This document shows, piece by piece, positions 27,219-36,525 of a DNA stretch of 64,000 nucleotides (position 1 is the stretch's first letter; every line of letters starts with the position of its first letter). The stretch lies in NCBI RefSeq assembly GCF_023555005.1, contig NZ_JAMJPJ010000006.1, positions 103,595 through 167,594 of the forward strand, in the 5' to 3' direction. A model generated the notes under the pieces. The model did no database searches. It was not told the origin of the DNA and was given only the letters and a program-made list of their open reading frames with translations. This DNA comes from Halomonas llamarensis. Its GTDB lineage: Bacteria; Pseudomonadota; Gammaproteobacteria; Pseudomonadales; Halomonadaceae. Both the position numbers and the translations under genes were made by a program.

Positions 27219-27649
27219 ATGCCATGGCTATCGCTGAGTCAGCAAACAAGCTTTTTTCAAAAGCCCCTTTTTTGGTGCATATTCATAATGAAGAAGAGTA
27301 TGCGTCTGCGCTGGAAATGGTTGAGCTCCTGCTAGATGAGGACGCTGATGCTAATCAGTTTCTCATCGAGCGCTTAGCCGATGTGATTGAGGAATGGGAG
27401 AATTCAGCCCCTGAATTTGCCACTTTCAATGCAAGCGTCGCGGCACTGGATGGTGTTGATATGCTGAAATATTTGATGGAGCAGCATGGCTTAGGGGTGG
27501 CGGATTTGCCCGAGGTTGGCGGTAAATCCTATGTTTCTAAGATACTGAATCGACAAGGCCGTGGTTTGACGCGCAAGCATATCCAGGCACTTTCTGAGCG
27601 ATTCAGCGTTAGTCCGGCGTTTTTCTTTGCAACTAGCCACACCCCCTAA
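27215..27649 (+). CDS. higA: HigA-family antitoxin with C-terminal HTH
   Basis: 144 residues from GTG 27215, with AAGGAGGA about ten bases upstream; ATG 27219 is out of frame. The N-terminal half is acidic and helical. The C-terminal half is a Cro/CI-type helix-turn-helix (DLPEVGGKSYVSKILNRQGR, LTRKHIQALSERFSVSPAFF). It should bind HigB and repress the operon promoter upstream of 26904. Confidence 0.9.
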   Translation: MNAMAIAESANKLFSKAPFLVHIHNEEEYASALEMVELLLDEDADANQFLIERLADVIEEWENSAPEFATFNASVAALDGVDMLKYLMEQHGLGVADLPEVGGKSYVSKILNRQGRGLTRKHIQALSERFSVSPAFFFATSHTP

Positions 27650-27694
27650 TGCGCTGTAACCTCGCAGGGTCTTATGGCAATAGAGGAAACTCCT

Positions 27695-28663
27695 ATGACT
27701 TGCTCACGTCGGTTTACTACCGCTGCATTAAGCAGTGTGCTTCTCTCATCCGCGCTTCTGAGCGCGCCAGCCCTTGCTCAGGACGATACCAATTCCGTGC
27801 GCTTTTCCGTACCGGCTTGGCCCGGCGTGACGGTAAAAACGGCGCTGACCGCCCAGTTATTGGAAGCGCTGGGTTACGAGGTTGATCAGCAGGAACTTGG
27901 TTCTACCATTACCTACGAGGCCATGAACCAAGACGAAATCGACGCCTTCATGGCCGCGTGGCTCCCTGCACAGAAGGGCATGTACGAAACCGCCATGGAG
28001 CGCGGTACGATCGTCGATTTGGGCAATAACGTCGATGGTGCGCGGCTAGGCTTTGCCGTCCCCACCTACGCGTATGACGCTGGCTTTACCTCGGCTGAGC
28101 AGTTCGCCAATGAGGAATTTGCCGAGCGCGTTAACCGTACTATTTATTCGATCGAAGTCGGCTCTGGCATGAGCGACCTGCTCAACGAAGCCGCTGATAA
28201 CGATGTCTACGGCTTAGGCGATTGGCGGCTATCGGAAACCTCCACACCCGGTATGTTGAGTGCTGCCGCCGATGAGATGAGCCGCGGCGAGTGGGTGGTG
28301 TTTTCCGGCTGGACACCGCACTGGATGAACATCGAATATGACATTCAGTACTTGGATGACCCCGAAAACCTCTGGGGCGAAGGCGGTGGCGCAAGCGATG
28401 TGAAAACGCTCGTGACCACGGCGTTTTCCGAGGCCAATCCCAACGCCACACGCTTGCTGGATCAAGTCGCCTTTAGCGCCGATGATCAAAGTGCGATGAT
28501 TTACGGCTTTAGTTACGAAGAGCGCGAGCCTGAAGAAGTGGCCCTTGAGTGGATGAGCACTAACATTGAACAAGTGCAAGCCTTTTTAGACGGTGTCACC
28601 ACGCGCAGTGGCGAGCCGGGCTGGGAAGCTGTAGAAAAGGAGTTGGCGCTTTCCGCCCAATAA
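27695..28663 (+). CDS. glycine betaine/proline-type ABC substrate-binding protein (orphan)
   Basis: 322 residues from ATG 27695 (AGAGGAAA upstream). The signal peptide is cleaved after SAPALAQ. The OpuAC/ProX fold is suggested by VRFSVPAWPGVTVKTALTAQ, YEAMNQDEIDAFMAAWLP and the aromatic-rich GWTPHWMNIEYDIQYLDDP, which supplies Trp residues for a quaternary-amine cage. No permease or ATPase gene is adjacent; it ends at its own terminator. It probably binds glycine betaine or a related compatible solute and shares a transporter encoded elsewhere. Confidence 0.88.
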   Translation: MTCSRRFTTAALSSVLLSSALLSAPALAQDDTNSVRFSVPAWPGVTVKTALTAQLLEALGYEVDQQELGSTITYEAMNQDEIDAFMAAWLPAQKGMYETAMERGTIVDLGNNVDGARLGFAVPTYAYDAGFTSAEQFANEEFAERVNRTIYSIEVGSGMSDLLNEAADNDVYGLGDWRLSETSTPGMLSAAADEMSRGEWVVFSGWTPHWMNIEYDIQYLDDPENLWGEGGGASDVKTLVTTAFSEANPNATRLLDQVAFSADDQSAMIYGFSYEEREPEEVALEWMSTNIEQVQAFLDGVTTRSGEPGWEAVEKELALSAQ

Positions 28664-28747
28664 AACGATCCAGTAACCCTGAAACTTTCTGCCGGACCAT
28701 CGTGTCGAAGCATTTAGTACATTCACGATAGCCTGCGTAGCGAACAA

Positions 28748-28776
28748 AAAACGCCCCTACCACCTGTAGGGGCGTT
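28748..28776 (+). terminator. rho-independent terminator after binding-protein gene
   Basis: AAACGCCCCTAC (28748-28759), loop CACCT, GTAGGGGCGTTT (28765-28776): a perfect 12-bp stem with flanking A and T runs. It separates the binding-protein gene from the type I secretion operon. Confidence 0.88.
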
Positions 28777-28840
28777 TCTGTTATCCTGCCGCGATTCATT
28801 CCCTCGCTTGACGTCTATTCGATTCAACGGTGAACCCTCC

Positions 28841-30592
28841 ATGGCAAAGCAACAGGAAGCAACGGATCTGCAGCGCGCATTAAAAGCCTGTAAAGGTTCG
28901 TTCGCATCGGTGGGCTTTTTCAGCATGTTCGTCAACCTGCTGATGCTTGTCCCTCCTATGTACATGCTCCAGGTATATGATCGCGTTCTTAGCACCCAAA
29001 GCGTTGATACGCTAATCATGTTAACGCTTTTAGTGGTGTTCCTTTTCGCCGTAATGGGTGGCCTAGAGTTGGTGCGCTCGCGCATGCTGGTGCGCGTGGG
29101 TAATAAGCTGGATACTACGATTAACGAACGCCTTTACAGTGCGATGTTCCGACGTAGCTTGGTTGCACAGGGCGGGCAAAGCGCGCAGCCGTTAAATGAC
29201 CTCACCAGCCTGCGCCAGTTTCTTACCGGCAACGGCCTGTTTGCTTTTTTTGATGCGCCTTGGGTGCCGGTGTATCTCGGCGTGCTGTTTCTCTTCCACC
29301 CTTGGTTGGGCATTTTTGCCACATGCGCCGGTATTATTTTGCTTGTGCTCGCCATTGCCAACGAAAAAGCGACCAAAAACCTGTTAGCAGAAGCCAATAG
29401 CGAGCATATCCAAGCGCAGAACCTGGCAAACTCCAATTTGCGTAATGCCGAAGTGCTGCACGCGATGGGTATGCTACCTGGGATTATGGGTCGCTGGTCC
29501 AAGCGTCACCATGAGTTTCTCTCTAAGCAGTCGCAAGCCAGCGACCGCGCTGGCGCGCTGACGAACACATCAAAAGTGCTGCGTTTGCTGTTTCAGTCAA
29601 TGATTCTTGGCTTGGGTGCCTTGTTGGTGCTTCGGGGTGATATGACGCCGGGTATGATGATTGCCGGCTCTATCATCATGGGGCGTGCGCTCGCACCGAT
29701 AGACCAGATGATTGGCGGCTGGAAAGGCTTCGTCAATGCCCGTGGCGCTTATGACCGCTTAAACGAGCTGCTGACGCAAATTCCGGGAGAACAAGAGCGC
29801 ATGTCGCTACCCGCACCGCAGGGCAATGTCAGCGCTGAAGGCGTCGCCGCGGCGCCTCCCGGTTCGCGTATGGCGACCATCCGGGGGATCAACTTCTCCG
29901 TGGCGAAGGGTGAACATATCGGCATCATCGGCCCAAGCGCGGCGGGCAAATCCACGCTGGCGCGTGTGCTGTTGGGTATTTGGCCCTCACAAGTGGGTGA
30001 AGTACGCCTGGATGGTGGGGTGATCACCCAGTACAACCGCGATGAAATTGGCCCTTACATCGGTTACCTACCGCAAGATATTGAGCTATTTGACGGCACC
30101 GTGAGCGAGAATATTGCCCGTTTCGGCGATGTTGACCCGCAGAAAGTGGTCGATGCTGCGAAAAAAGCCGGCATGCACGAAATGATCCTGGAGTTACCCA
30201 ACGGCTATGACACGGTGATTTCTTCAAGCAGCGGCGCGCTGTCGGGCGGTCAACGTCAGCGTGTTGGCCTTGCTCGTGCGCTTTACGGTAACCCGGTGTT
30301 CGTTGTGTTGGATGAACCCAACGCCAACCTGGATGACGCCGGTGAACGCGCGCTGGCGCAATCGATTCAACAGCTTAAAGGCGAAGGCGCCACGCTCTTT
30401 GTGATTAGCCACCGTACCAGCGTGCTGAAAAACATGGATAAGCTGTTGGTAATGAAAGAAGGCCAGGTCAGTATGTTCGGCCCGCGTGACGAGGTGCTCG
30501 CTCAGTTTGCCAAGAAACCGCGTGCGCAAGTCAGCCAAAACACCGCGCGCCTATCGGCCATTCCCGGCGGCCGTGGTGAGGAGAACACGTAA
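28841..30592 (+). CDS. type I secretion ABC transporter (PrtD/HlyB-like)
   Basis: 583 residues from ATG 28841; an earlier start would add 11 unconserved residues. An N-terminal membrane domain (about 25-300; FFSMFVNLLMLVPPMYMLQV first helix) is followed by an ATPase with GPSAAGKST, LSGGQRQRVGLARAL and FVVLDEPNANLD. There is no C39 peptidase or C39-like domain, placing it with the PrtD/AprD/RsaD class that exports RTX proteases and S-layer proteins. Its stop overlaps the ATG of the HlyD gene. Confidence 0.93.
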   Translation: MAKQQEATDLQRALKACKGSFASVGFFSMFVNLLMLVPPMYMLQVYDRVLSTQSVDTLIMLTLLVVFLFAVMGGLELVRSRMLVRVGNKLDTTINERLYSAMFRRSLVAQGGQSAQPLNDLTSLRQFLTGNGLFAFFDAPWVPVYLGVLFLFHPWLGIFATCAGIILLVLAIANEKATKNLLAEANSEHIQAQNLANSNLRNAEVLHAMGMLPGIMGRWSKRHHEFLSKQSQASDRAGALTNTSKVLRLLFQSMILGLGALLVLRGDMTPGMMIAGSIIMGRALAPIDQMIGGWKGFVNARGAYDRLNELLTQIPGEQERMSLPAPQGNVSAEGVAAAPPGSRMATIRGINFSVAKGEHIGIIGPSAAGKSTLARVLLGIWPSQVGEVRLDGGVITQYNRDEIGPYIGYLPQDIELFDGTVSENIARFGDVDPQKVVDAAKKAGMHEMILELPNGYDTVISSSSGALSGGQRQRVGLARALYGNPVFVVLDEPNANLDDAGERALAQSIQQLKGEGATLFVISHRTSVLKNMDKLLVMKEGQVSMFGPRDEVLAQFAKKPRAQVSQNTARLSAIPGGRGEENT

Positions 30593-31995
30593 TGAGCGAC
30601 GATCGTCCTAAAAACAGTCCCGAAAACACGGGCAACGTCCCCGCGGCATCGGAAATTGACGTGACCCCCAAAGGGCCCGCCACCGTAGAGGGCGAGGCGC
30701 AAGAAAAATTGCCGACCAGCGACAAAGGTTACCGCAAACTGGGCTTTGCGATTTTACTCTTGGCCTTTGGTGGCTTTGGTACCTGGGCGGCCACGGCGTC
30801 GCTCGCCATTGCCGTGGTGGCGCCGGGCAGTGTCTCGATTGAGTCGTTCAAGCGCACAGTGCAGCACCTCGAAGGCGGTATCGTAGAAGCGCTACACGTA
30901 GAAGACGGCGACAAAGTCGAGGCCGGTGACACGCTCATGGTGCTGAGCGACACGCAAGCGAGTTCGCAGTTAGAAATTGCCCGCTCGCAGTACCTGATCA
31001 ACCGCGCGATGGAAGCCCGCTTGCTGGCTGAGCAAGAAGGCGCCGAGATGCTGACCATCCCCGAAGCCCTGCAAGACGTCGATAACCCCCGCGTACAGCA
31101 GGTGCTTGCTGTACAGCAGAGCCTCTTTGTGGCCCGCAAGCAGTCGCTTAAGAGCACGCTCGAAGCGCTAGACGAACAAATTGTGCAGATGCGCGAGCAA
31201 ATAGAAGGGCTGGAAGAACGCATCAGTGTGAATAAACGCCGCATTACCTCAATGCGCGGTGAAGCCGAAGATTTTCGTTCGCTATTTCAAGAAGGGCTGG
31301 GCGATAACCAGCGCCTGCGCGAGCTGGAGCGCCAGATTTTGCAGCTTGAAGGCAGTAACGCTGAGTTTCGTTCCAATATCGCGCAGCTGAAATCGCAAAT
31401 CAGTGAAAAACGTCTGGAGCGCGAAATTCAGCAGCAAGAATTCCAGAAAGAAGTCGGCGAACAGCTGCGCCAAGCGCAATCGCAAATTGCCGAAGCAGAA
31501 GAGCAAATCGTCTCGCTGAGTGATCAGGTCGAACGCACCGTGATCAAAGCCCCGGTGTCGGGCACCGTGGTAGGGCTTGAGGTACACACCGATGGTGCGG
31601 TGATTCGTGGTGGTGACAAGATCATGGATATCGTGCCCTCAAATGACGGTTTTGTCGTTGCCGCGCGCATCCCCACTCGTGATATCGATAATATCTTTGT
31701 CGGCCAGTTTGCCGAGATCCGCTTTAGCGCCTTTAACCAGCGCTTGACCGATGTGATCGACGGCGAAGTGATTCACGTCAGCGCCGACAGCTTCGAAGAC
31801 GAAGCCACGGGCGAGCAGTATTACCGTGCGCGGGTGCGGGTGACCGAAAAAGGGCGTAAAAAGATGACCGAGCACATGCAGCTGCTCTCCGGTATGCCCG
31901 CTGAAGTGATGATTCGTACCGGCGAGCGTACCTTCGCCAGCTACATCGCCAAACCGATCACCGATATGCTGGCCCGCGCCATCCGGGAGGACTGA
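30592..31995 (+). CDS. type I secretion membrane-fusion protein (HlyD/PrtE-like)
   Basis: 467 residues from ATG 30592 behind GAGGAG. There is a cytoplasmic N-terminus of about 45 residues, one transmembrane helix (GFAILLLAFGGFGTWAATAS), a biotinyl-like half motif around GGIVEALHVEDGDKVEAGD, a long periplasmic coiled coil (about 150-300), and the second half motif VKAPVSGTVVGLEVHTDGAV region. It links the ABC exporter to the TolC channel. It overlaps the exporter gene and the tolC-like gene by one base each. Confidence 0.93.
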   Translation: MSDDRPKNSPENTGNVPAASEIDVTPKGPATVEGEAQEKLPTSDKGYRKLGFAILLLAFGGFGTWAATASLAIAVVAPGSVSIESFKRTVQHLEGGIVEALHVEDGDKVEAGDTLMVLSDTQASSQLEIARSQYLINRAMEARLLAEQEGAEMLTIPEALQDVDNPRVQQVLAVQQSLFVARKQSLKSTLEALDEQIVQMREQIEGLEERISVNKRRITSMRGEAEDFRSLFQEGLGDNQRLRELERQILQLEGSNAEFRSNIAQLKSQISEKRLEREIQQQEFQKEVGEQLRQAQSQIAEAEEQIVSLSDQVERTVIKAPVSGTVVGLEVHTDGAVIRGGDKIMDIVPSNDGFVVAARIPTRDIDNIFVGQFAEIRFSAFNQRLTDVIDGEVIHVSADSFEDEATGEQYYRARVRVTEKGRKKMTEHMQLLSGMPAEVMIRTGERTFASYIAKPITDMLARAIRED

Positions 31996-33593
31996 TGCCA
32001 CGTTATATCTCTTCGCCCGATGAATCGGGCTCCTACGGTTGGGCTAATCTTGTGGGAGCGCACTTTATTGCGCGAATGAAACCCTCTTCGCCCGATAAAT
32101 CGGGCTCCAACGTTCGGGCTAACCTTGTGGGAGCGCAATTTATTGCGCGAACGTTACTGGCCCCGCTTGCACTGGCCATTGCCCTGGCAGCGCCTGCTTA
32201 TGCCCAGGACGATGTGCCTGCTGGTGATGACGCCATGGCCGAGTTCGATGCGTTGGATGATGCCGGTGTTGAAAAAACACAGCTGCCTTCGCTACCCGAG
32301 CTTTTTGCCCGCGCGCTGGATAACGACGCGGAACTCACGCGCCAGCGGTTTGAACTAGAAGCCACCCGCGAAGAGCGCCCGCTCGCACGCTCACAGCTAT
32401 TGCCGCAAATCAGCGCCAGCGGTGGGTATCTCTGGCAAGATTCCACCAACGTGCAAACCGACCCCGATGGCTTTGGGTTGGACCAGCCTGCCAGCCGCCC
32501 CGGCGAGTTTGACGAGCACTACTGGCGCCTGCAGCTGCAGCAGCCGCTGTTTAGCCTAGAGCGCTGGCGCAAGCTTAGCGTGGCCGATGCACAAATCAGC
32601 GCCGCCGAAATCCAGCTCGCCGTCGTCGAGCGCGACCTTGCCCTAAGCGTCAGCGAAGCCTATGTACAAGCCTATTTAGCCTCACAGCGGTTGGGCCTTT
32701 TGACCTCGCAAGAAGAATCGCTAGCACTACAGGTACGCCAAGCCAGCCGCGCCTATGACCTGGGTGTTGGTAACCGTGTTGACCTGCTTGAAGCACAGTC
32801 GCGCCTTGACCAAGCGATTGCCGATGCCGTCGAAGCCGAGAACGAGCTGGATAACGCCCTAAGCGAGCTTGAACGCTTAACCGGCACGCGCCCGGACATG
32901 CGCGGGCTAGCGGTAGGCGAGCTTGCCGAGGTCGCACTACAACGCGAATGGGGGAAGCCCGCCACATGGATTGAACGCACCGGGCAGAACCTCGACGTAC
33001 AGCTCGCGCGTGAAGAGCAAAGCGTCACCGAAGCGGATACCAGCACCCGCCGGGCGGGCTACTACCCCGAGCTTAACCTCAACCTTAGCTACTCCGACCG
33101 CGATAGCGACGACCGGCTGCGCACCAGTGAAGACTATACGGCGACGGTTGAAATGAGCGTGCCAATCTACCGCGGTGGCTACACCAATGCCAGCGTGCGC
33201 CAGGGGGAGGCACGTATCAAAGCCGGTCAGGCCTCCGTGGATAACGAGCGTAACCTCGCCGTGCAAGAAGTCCGCACACGGCTTCGCTCGCTTAACGGCG
33301 GCATCCGCCGCTTAGAAGCGCTGGCGCAAGCCATTGAGTCCAGCCAGCTTTTCTTAGATGCCGCCGAGCGCGGCGAGCAGTTTGGCCTGCGTGACATGGT
33401 CGACGTGCTCGACGCCCGCGCGAGCCTTTACGACCAGCGTATCAACTACGTCGATACGCTGGGTAACTACGCGCTCGACCGGCTCGCGCTGCAGTCTGCC
33501 GTTGGTGGCTTGGAAAGCCAAGACCTTGCCGACACCATGCAGCTGCTCGCCTCCATGACGGCGAACGTTAGCGCGCCGACTGTAGCGGAATAG
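31995..33593 (+). CDS. TolC-family outer-membrane protein of the type I system, REP-extended N-terminus
   Basis: 532 residues from ATG 31995, which overlaps the hlyD stop and has GGGAGG just upstream. After five codons the frame runs through two 75-bp REP-pair units (32012-32151), giving about 47 odd residues such as SSPDESGSYG and VGAHFIAR, and then reaches a good signal-peptide core (TLLAPLALAIALAAPAYAQ). The mature part has two OEP repeats with long helices (LPELFARALDNDAELTRQRF; RAYDLGVGNRVDLLEAQSRL). Alternative starts inside the REPs are ATG 32076 and GTG 32127, the latter giving a normal-length signal peptide but with no Shine-Dalgarno. Confidence 0.9.
   Translation: MPRYISSPDESGSYGWANLVGAHFIARMKPSSPDKSGSNVRANLVGAQFIARTLLAPLALAIALAAPAYAQDDVPAGDDAMAEFDALDDAGVEKTQLPSLPELFARALDNDAELTRQRFELEATREERPLARSQLLPQISASGGYLWQDSTNVQTDPDGFGLDQPASRPGEFDEHYWRLQLQQPLFSLERWRKLSVADAQISAAEIQLAVVERDLALSVSEAYVQAYLASQRLGLLTSQEESLALQVRQASRAYDLGVGNRVDLLEAQSRLDQAIADAVEAENELDNALSELERLTGTRPDMRGLAVGELAEVALQREWGKPATWIERTGQNLDVQLAREEQSVTEADTSTRRAGYYPELNLNLSYSDRDSDDRLRTSEDYTATVEMSVPIYRGGYTNASVRQGEARIKAGQASVDNERNLAVQEVRTRLRSLNGGIRRLEALAQAIESSQLFLDAAERGEQFGLRDMVDVLDARASLYDQRINYVDTLGNYALDRLALQSAVGGLESQDLADTMQLLASMTANVSAPTVAE
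32012..32151. repeat. two tandem 75-bp REP-pair units inside the tolC-like coding frame
   Basis: REPs at 32012-32036, 32052-32076, 32087-32111 and 32127-32151. The pair period is 75 bases, a multiple of three, so the frame is kept; the intergenic array near the RAYT gene has period 76. They belong to the same family (GGGCTCCTAC and GGGAGCGCAATTTATTGCGC). Confidence 0.92.
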
Positions 33594-33599
33594 CGACAC

Positions 33600-34976
33600 A
33601 TGGTGTCAGGTAAAAACGCCCAAAGCAGCGATTGGCTGCGCCGTGCCATGCGCTGCTTTGATGCAACGATTGTATTTGCCAGTGCCTGCGGCGTTATGTG
33701 GCTGGTGCCATATGTCGATATTGACAACAGCGATTACCTTTTTTTGACGCTGATTGGCAGTCTCCTTTTTCCTGCTATGGGCGAGTTTTTAAGCCTTTAC
33801 CAACCCTGGCGCGGTCGTAGTCTTTATACCATGCTGGGTGTATATACGTTGACTCTGGCAGTAACTATCGTGCTGCTCAGTGTATTGTTGACGCTTCTGC
33901 AAAGCGTGCATATCTTCTCCCGAATGTGGATGGGCCTGGCAACGCTGGCCGTACTGGTAACAGGCAACGCCACTCGAGTCGCTCTGTATCTTTATTTACG
34001 CCATATGCGGGCCTCAGGGCGTAACCTGAAGCGCGTTTTGCTTATTGGGCATGCGACTAACGTGGAGCTTCTTGAAAAGCGCGTTATCGATACACCCCAT
34101 GCAGGTTATGTCGTGATGCAACGCCATATTGATAGTCAAGACAAGCGCTTTCTGGTCACGACACGCCAACTCGCAAAAGAGAATATCTTTCAGCGCGACT
34201 TTGATGAAGTATGGCTGGGTTATCCGCTTTCAGAAGGAGATAGAGTCCGTGAGATAATGGCCCTGCTGGCAGGGGTGCCCGCCACTGTGCGTTACTTCCC
34301 GGAATTGCCTGATATTCGTCTGCTCAATCACCGGATTACACAGGTGGCAGGGCTCTATACGCTGGAACTGAACTACACTCCGCTCACCGGCCCCATGCGA
34401 ATTGTCAAGATGCTGGAGGACCGCATTCTCGGTTTGGCGCTATTTATCGCTTTTCTGCCCGTGATGTTAGTGATTGCCGGCATTATCTGGTGGCAAATGG
34501 GTCGGCCAATCATGTTCAAGCAGGAACGTCATGGACTGGACGGCAAGTGTTTTAGAATTTATAAATTTCGCACCATGCAGCCCCACACGTCATCAGAGGT
34601 GCATCAGGTAGCGCACGGCGATCAAAGGATTACCCGATTGGGCGCTTTTCTGCGCAGAACAAGCCTGGATGAGCTTCCGCAGCTATACAATGTGCTGCAA
34701 GGTCGTATGTCGCTTGTCGGCCCAAGGCCCCACGCCATGGACCATAATGACCACTACAAAGACCACATTGATATCTACATGCAGCGTCATAGAGTCAAGC
34801 CAGGGATGACCGGCTGGGCCCAGGTAAACGGTCTGAGAGGCATCACCGAGGATGTCAAACTTATGCAAAAGCGGGTTGAATTCGACCTCTATTACATAGA
34901 ACGCTGGTCGCTGGGGTTCGACTTGAAAATTCTTGCAATGACGCTGACGAGAGGATTTATAAACACTCAGCCGTAA
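33600..34976 (+). CDS. polyprenyl-phosphate sugar-1-phosphate transferase (WcaJ-like priming enzyme)
   Basis: 458 residues from ATG 33600, seven bases after the tolC-like stop. Four N-terminal membrane helices and a CoA-binding-like middle domain precede the catalytic domain with [46 protein letters not shown] and [13 protein letters not shown]. It transfers a hexose-1-phosphate to undecaprenyl phosphate, starting repeat-unit or primer assembly. Its position joins the secretion operon to the polysaccharide genes. Confidence 0.92.
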   Translation: MVSGKNAQSSDWLRRAMRCFDATIVFASACGVMWLVPYVDIDNSDYLFLTLIGSLLFPAMGEFLSLYQPWRGRSLYTMLGVYTLTLAVTIVLLSVLLTLLQSVHIFSRMWMGLATLAVLVTGNATRVALYLYLRHMRASGRNLKRVLLIGHATNVELLEKRVIDTPHAGYVVMQRHIDSQDKRFLVTTRQLAKENIFQRDFDEVWLGYPLSEGDRVREIMALLAGVPATVRYFPELPDIRLLNHRITQVAGLYTLELNYTPLTGPMRIVKMLEDRILGLALFIAFLPVMLVIAGIIWWQMGRPIMFKQERHGLDGKCFRIYKFRTMQPHTSSEVHQVAHGDQRITRLGAFLRRTSLDELPQLYNVLQGRMSLVGPRPHAMDHNDHYKDHIDIYMQRHRVKPGMTGWAQVNGLRGITEDVKLMQKRVEFDLYYIERWSLGFDLKILAMTLTRGFINTQP

Positions 34977-35083
34977 TGTAATAAAAATGTTAGTGTAATT
35001 GAAAGTGTTAGATCGTAATAAAAAGTAGTGATGTGATCTGGGTTTGTTAGGTTAATAATATAAATGTGTTTCAAGGAGGATGT
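34977..35083. promoter_or_regulatory. AT-rich spacer before manC
   Basis: About 107 bases, clearly richer in A/T than the genes on both sides, ending in AAGGAGG (35073-35079) before manC. It probably holds a promoter for manC; no single -35/-10 pair stands out. Confidence 0.35.
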
Positions 35084-36523
35084 ATGATATTTCCCGTAAT
35101 CCTTTCAGGTGGTTCCGGCTCTCGACTCTGGCCGGTTTCCAGAGAGCACTATCCAAAACAGTTTCTTAATTTAAACAAGAAAGATGTCAGCTTGCTCCAG
35201 GAAGCCGCCAACCGGCTTCAAAATGTTGAGGGTGCGGGCACACCCATTATTGTCTGTAATGAAGAGCATCGCTTCCTTGTGGCTGAGCAAATGCATCAGC
35301 TCGATATTGAAGGTCCCCAGATTATTTTAGAGCCGTGTGGCCGCAATACCGCCCCGGCGCTAGCGCTAGCCGCATTGGCAGCACAAAAAAAGGATGCTGA
35401 TGCCGAGCTGCTAGTGATGCCAGCCGATCACGTTATCAAAGACGAAAAAACGTTTGCCGAAGCCGTTAAGCAAGGCAGAGAACTCGTTCAGTTGGACAAG
35501 CTGGTGACGTTTGGCATTACGCCGAGCGAAGCCCATACCGGTTACGGCTATATTCAACGGGGCGAGGCGGTCAGCAACGGCTTTAACGTAAAGGCCTTTG
35601 TTGAAAAACCAGATCGCGAGCGTGCTGAAAGTTACCTGAGGAGCGGTGACTACCATTGGAACAGCGGCATTTTTCTGTTCAAGGCCAGTGTATACCTGGA
35701 GGCGCTGTCTCAATACGCAACGGATATCATGGATGTCTGTCAGCGGGCCTTCGATGCGCGCAGTGAAGACCTGGATTTCCTGCGTATTGATGCATCTATT
35801 TTTGCACAGTGCCGTGGCGAGTCGATCGACTACGCCGTCATGGAGCATACCCAGCAAGCGGCTGTTGTCTCCATGGATCCAGGCTGGAGCGATATAGGCG
35901 CCTGGGATGCCGTTCACGCGCTGACATCAGCTGAGGATGCCGACAATGGCAACGCGACTCACGGCGATGTCATGCTACACGACACCCAGAATAGCCTAAT
36001 TCATAGCGAATCGCGGCTAGTCGCCGCTGTCGGGGTCAATAACCTGATTATTGTCGAAACCGATGACGCGGTGCTCGTGGCTGATCGTTTGAATGCCCAG
36101 AATACTAAGCAAATCGTCACTGCACTCAAATCAGCCGGTCGAAAAGAAGCTCTAACGCACAAGCGTGTCTATCGCCCATGGGGTAGTTACCACACCATGG
36201 TGCTCACAGATAGCTTTCAAGTGAAAGAAATTGTCGTGAAACCGGGCGCCAAGTTATCGTTGCAAATGCACCATCACCGCGCAGAACATTGGGTGGTTGT
36301 ACAAGGTACGGCCAAGGTCACCCAGGGTGAAGGCCATGGCGACGTCAACAACCTGGGCAGTTTTTTGCTCTCCGAAGATGAGTCAACCTACATCCCTCTG
36401 GGTACCATTCATCGGTTGGAAAACCCCGGCGTGATTCCCTTGCACCTGATAGAAGTACAAACAGGTTCATACTTGGGTGAAGACGATATCGTGCGTTACA
36501 ACGATGACTATGGAAGGGAGTAA
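35084..36523 (+). CDS. manC: mannose-1-phosphate guanylyltransferase / mannose-6-phosphate isomerase
   Basis: 479 residues from ATG 35084 (AAGGAGG upstream). VILSGGSGSRLWPVSREHYP is the GDP-mannose pyrophosphorylase signature, FVEKPD is the substrate loop, and the C-terminal cupin (RPWGSYHTMVL, QMHHHRAEHWVVVQGTAKV, IPLGTIHRLENPG) is the type II isomerase domain. It supplies GDP-mannose, the precursor for Gmd and Rmd encoded 14 kb downstream. Confidence 0.95.
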   Translation: MIFPVILSGGSGSRLWPVSREHYPKQFLNLNKKDVSLLQEAANRLQNVEGAGTPIIVCNEEHRFLVAEQMHQLDIEGPQIILEPCGRNTAPALALAALAAQKKDADAELLVMPADHVIKDEKTFAEAVKQGRELVQLDKLVTFGITPSEAHTGYGYIQRGEAVSNGFNVKAFVEKPDRERAESYLRSGDYHWNSGIFLFKASVYLEALSQYATDIMDVCQRAFDARSEDLDFLRIDASIFAQCRGESIDYAVMEHTQQAAVVSMDPGWSDIGAWDAVHALTSAEDADNGNATHGDVMLHDTQNSLIHSESRLVAAVGVNNLIIVETDDAVLVADRLNAQNTKQIVTALKSAGRKEALTHKRVYRPWGSYHTMVLTDSFQVKEIVVKPGAKLSLQMHHHRAEHWVVVQGTAKVTQGEGHGDVNNLGSFLLSEDESTYIPLGTIHRLENPGVIPLHLIEVQTGSYLGEDDIVRYNDDYGRE

Positions 36524-36525
36524 GC

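Noticed and set aside
27695..28663. Complete osmoprotectant ABC operon
   Set aside because: The gene is followed by a perfect terminator and then the type I secretion genes; no permease or ATPase of the OpuA/ProU type is adjacent.
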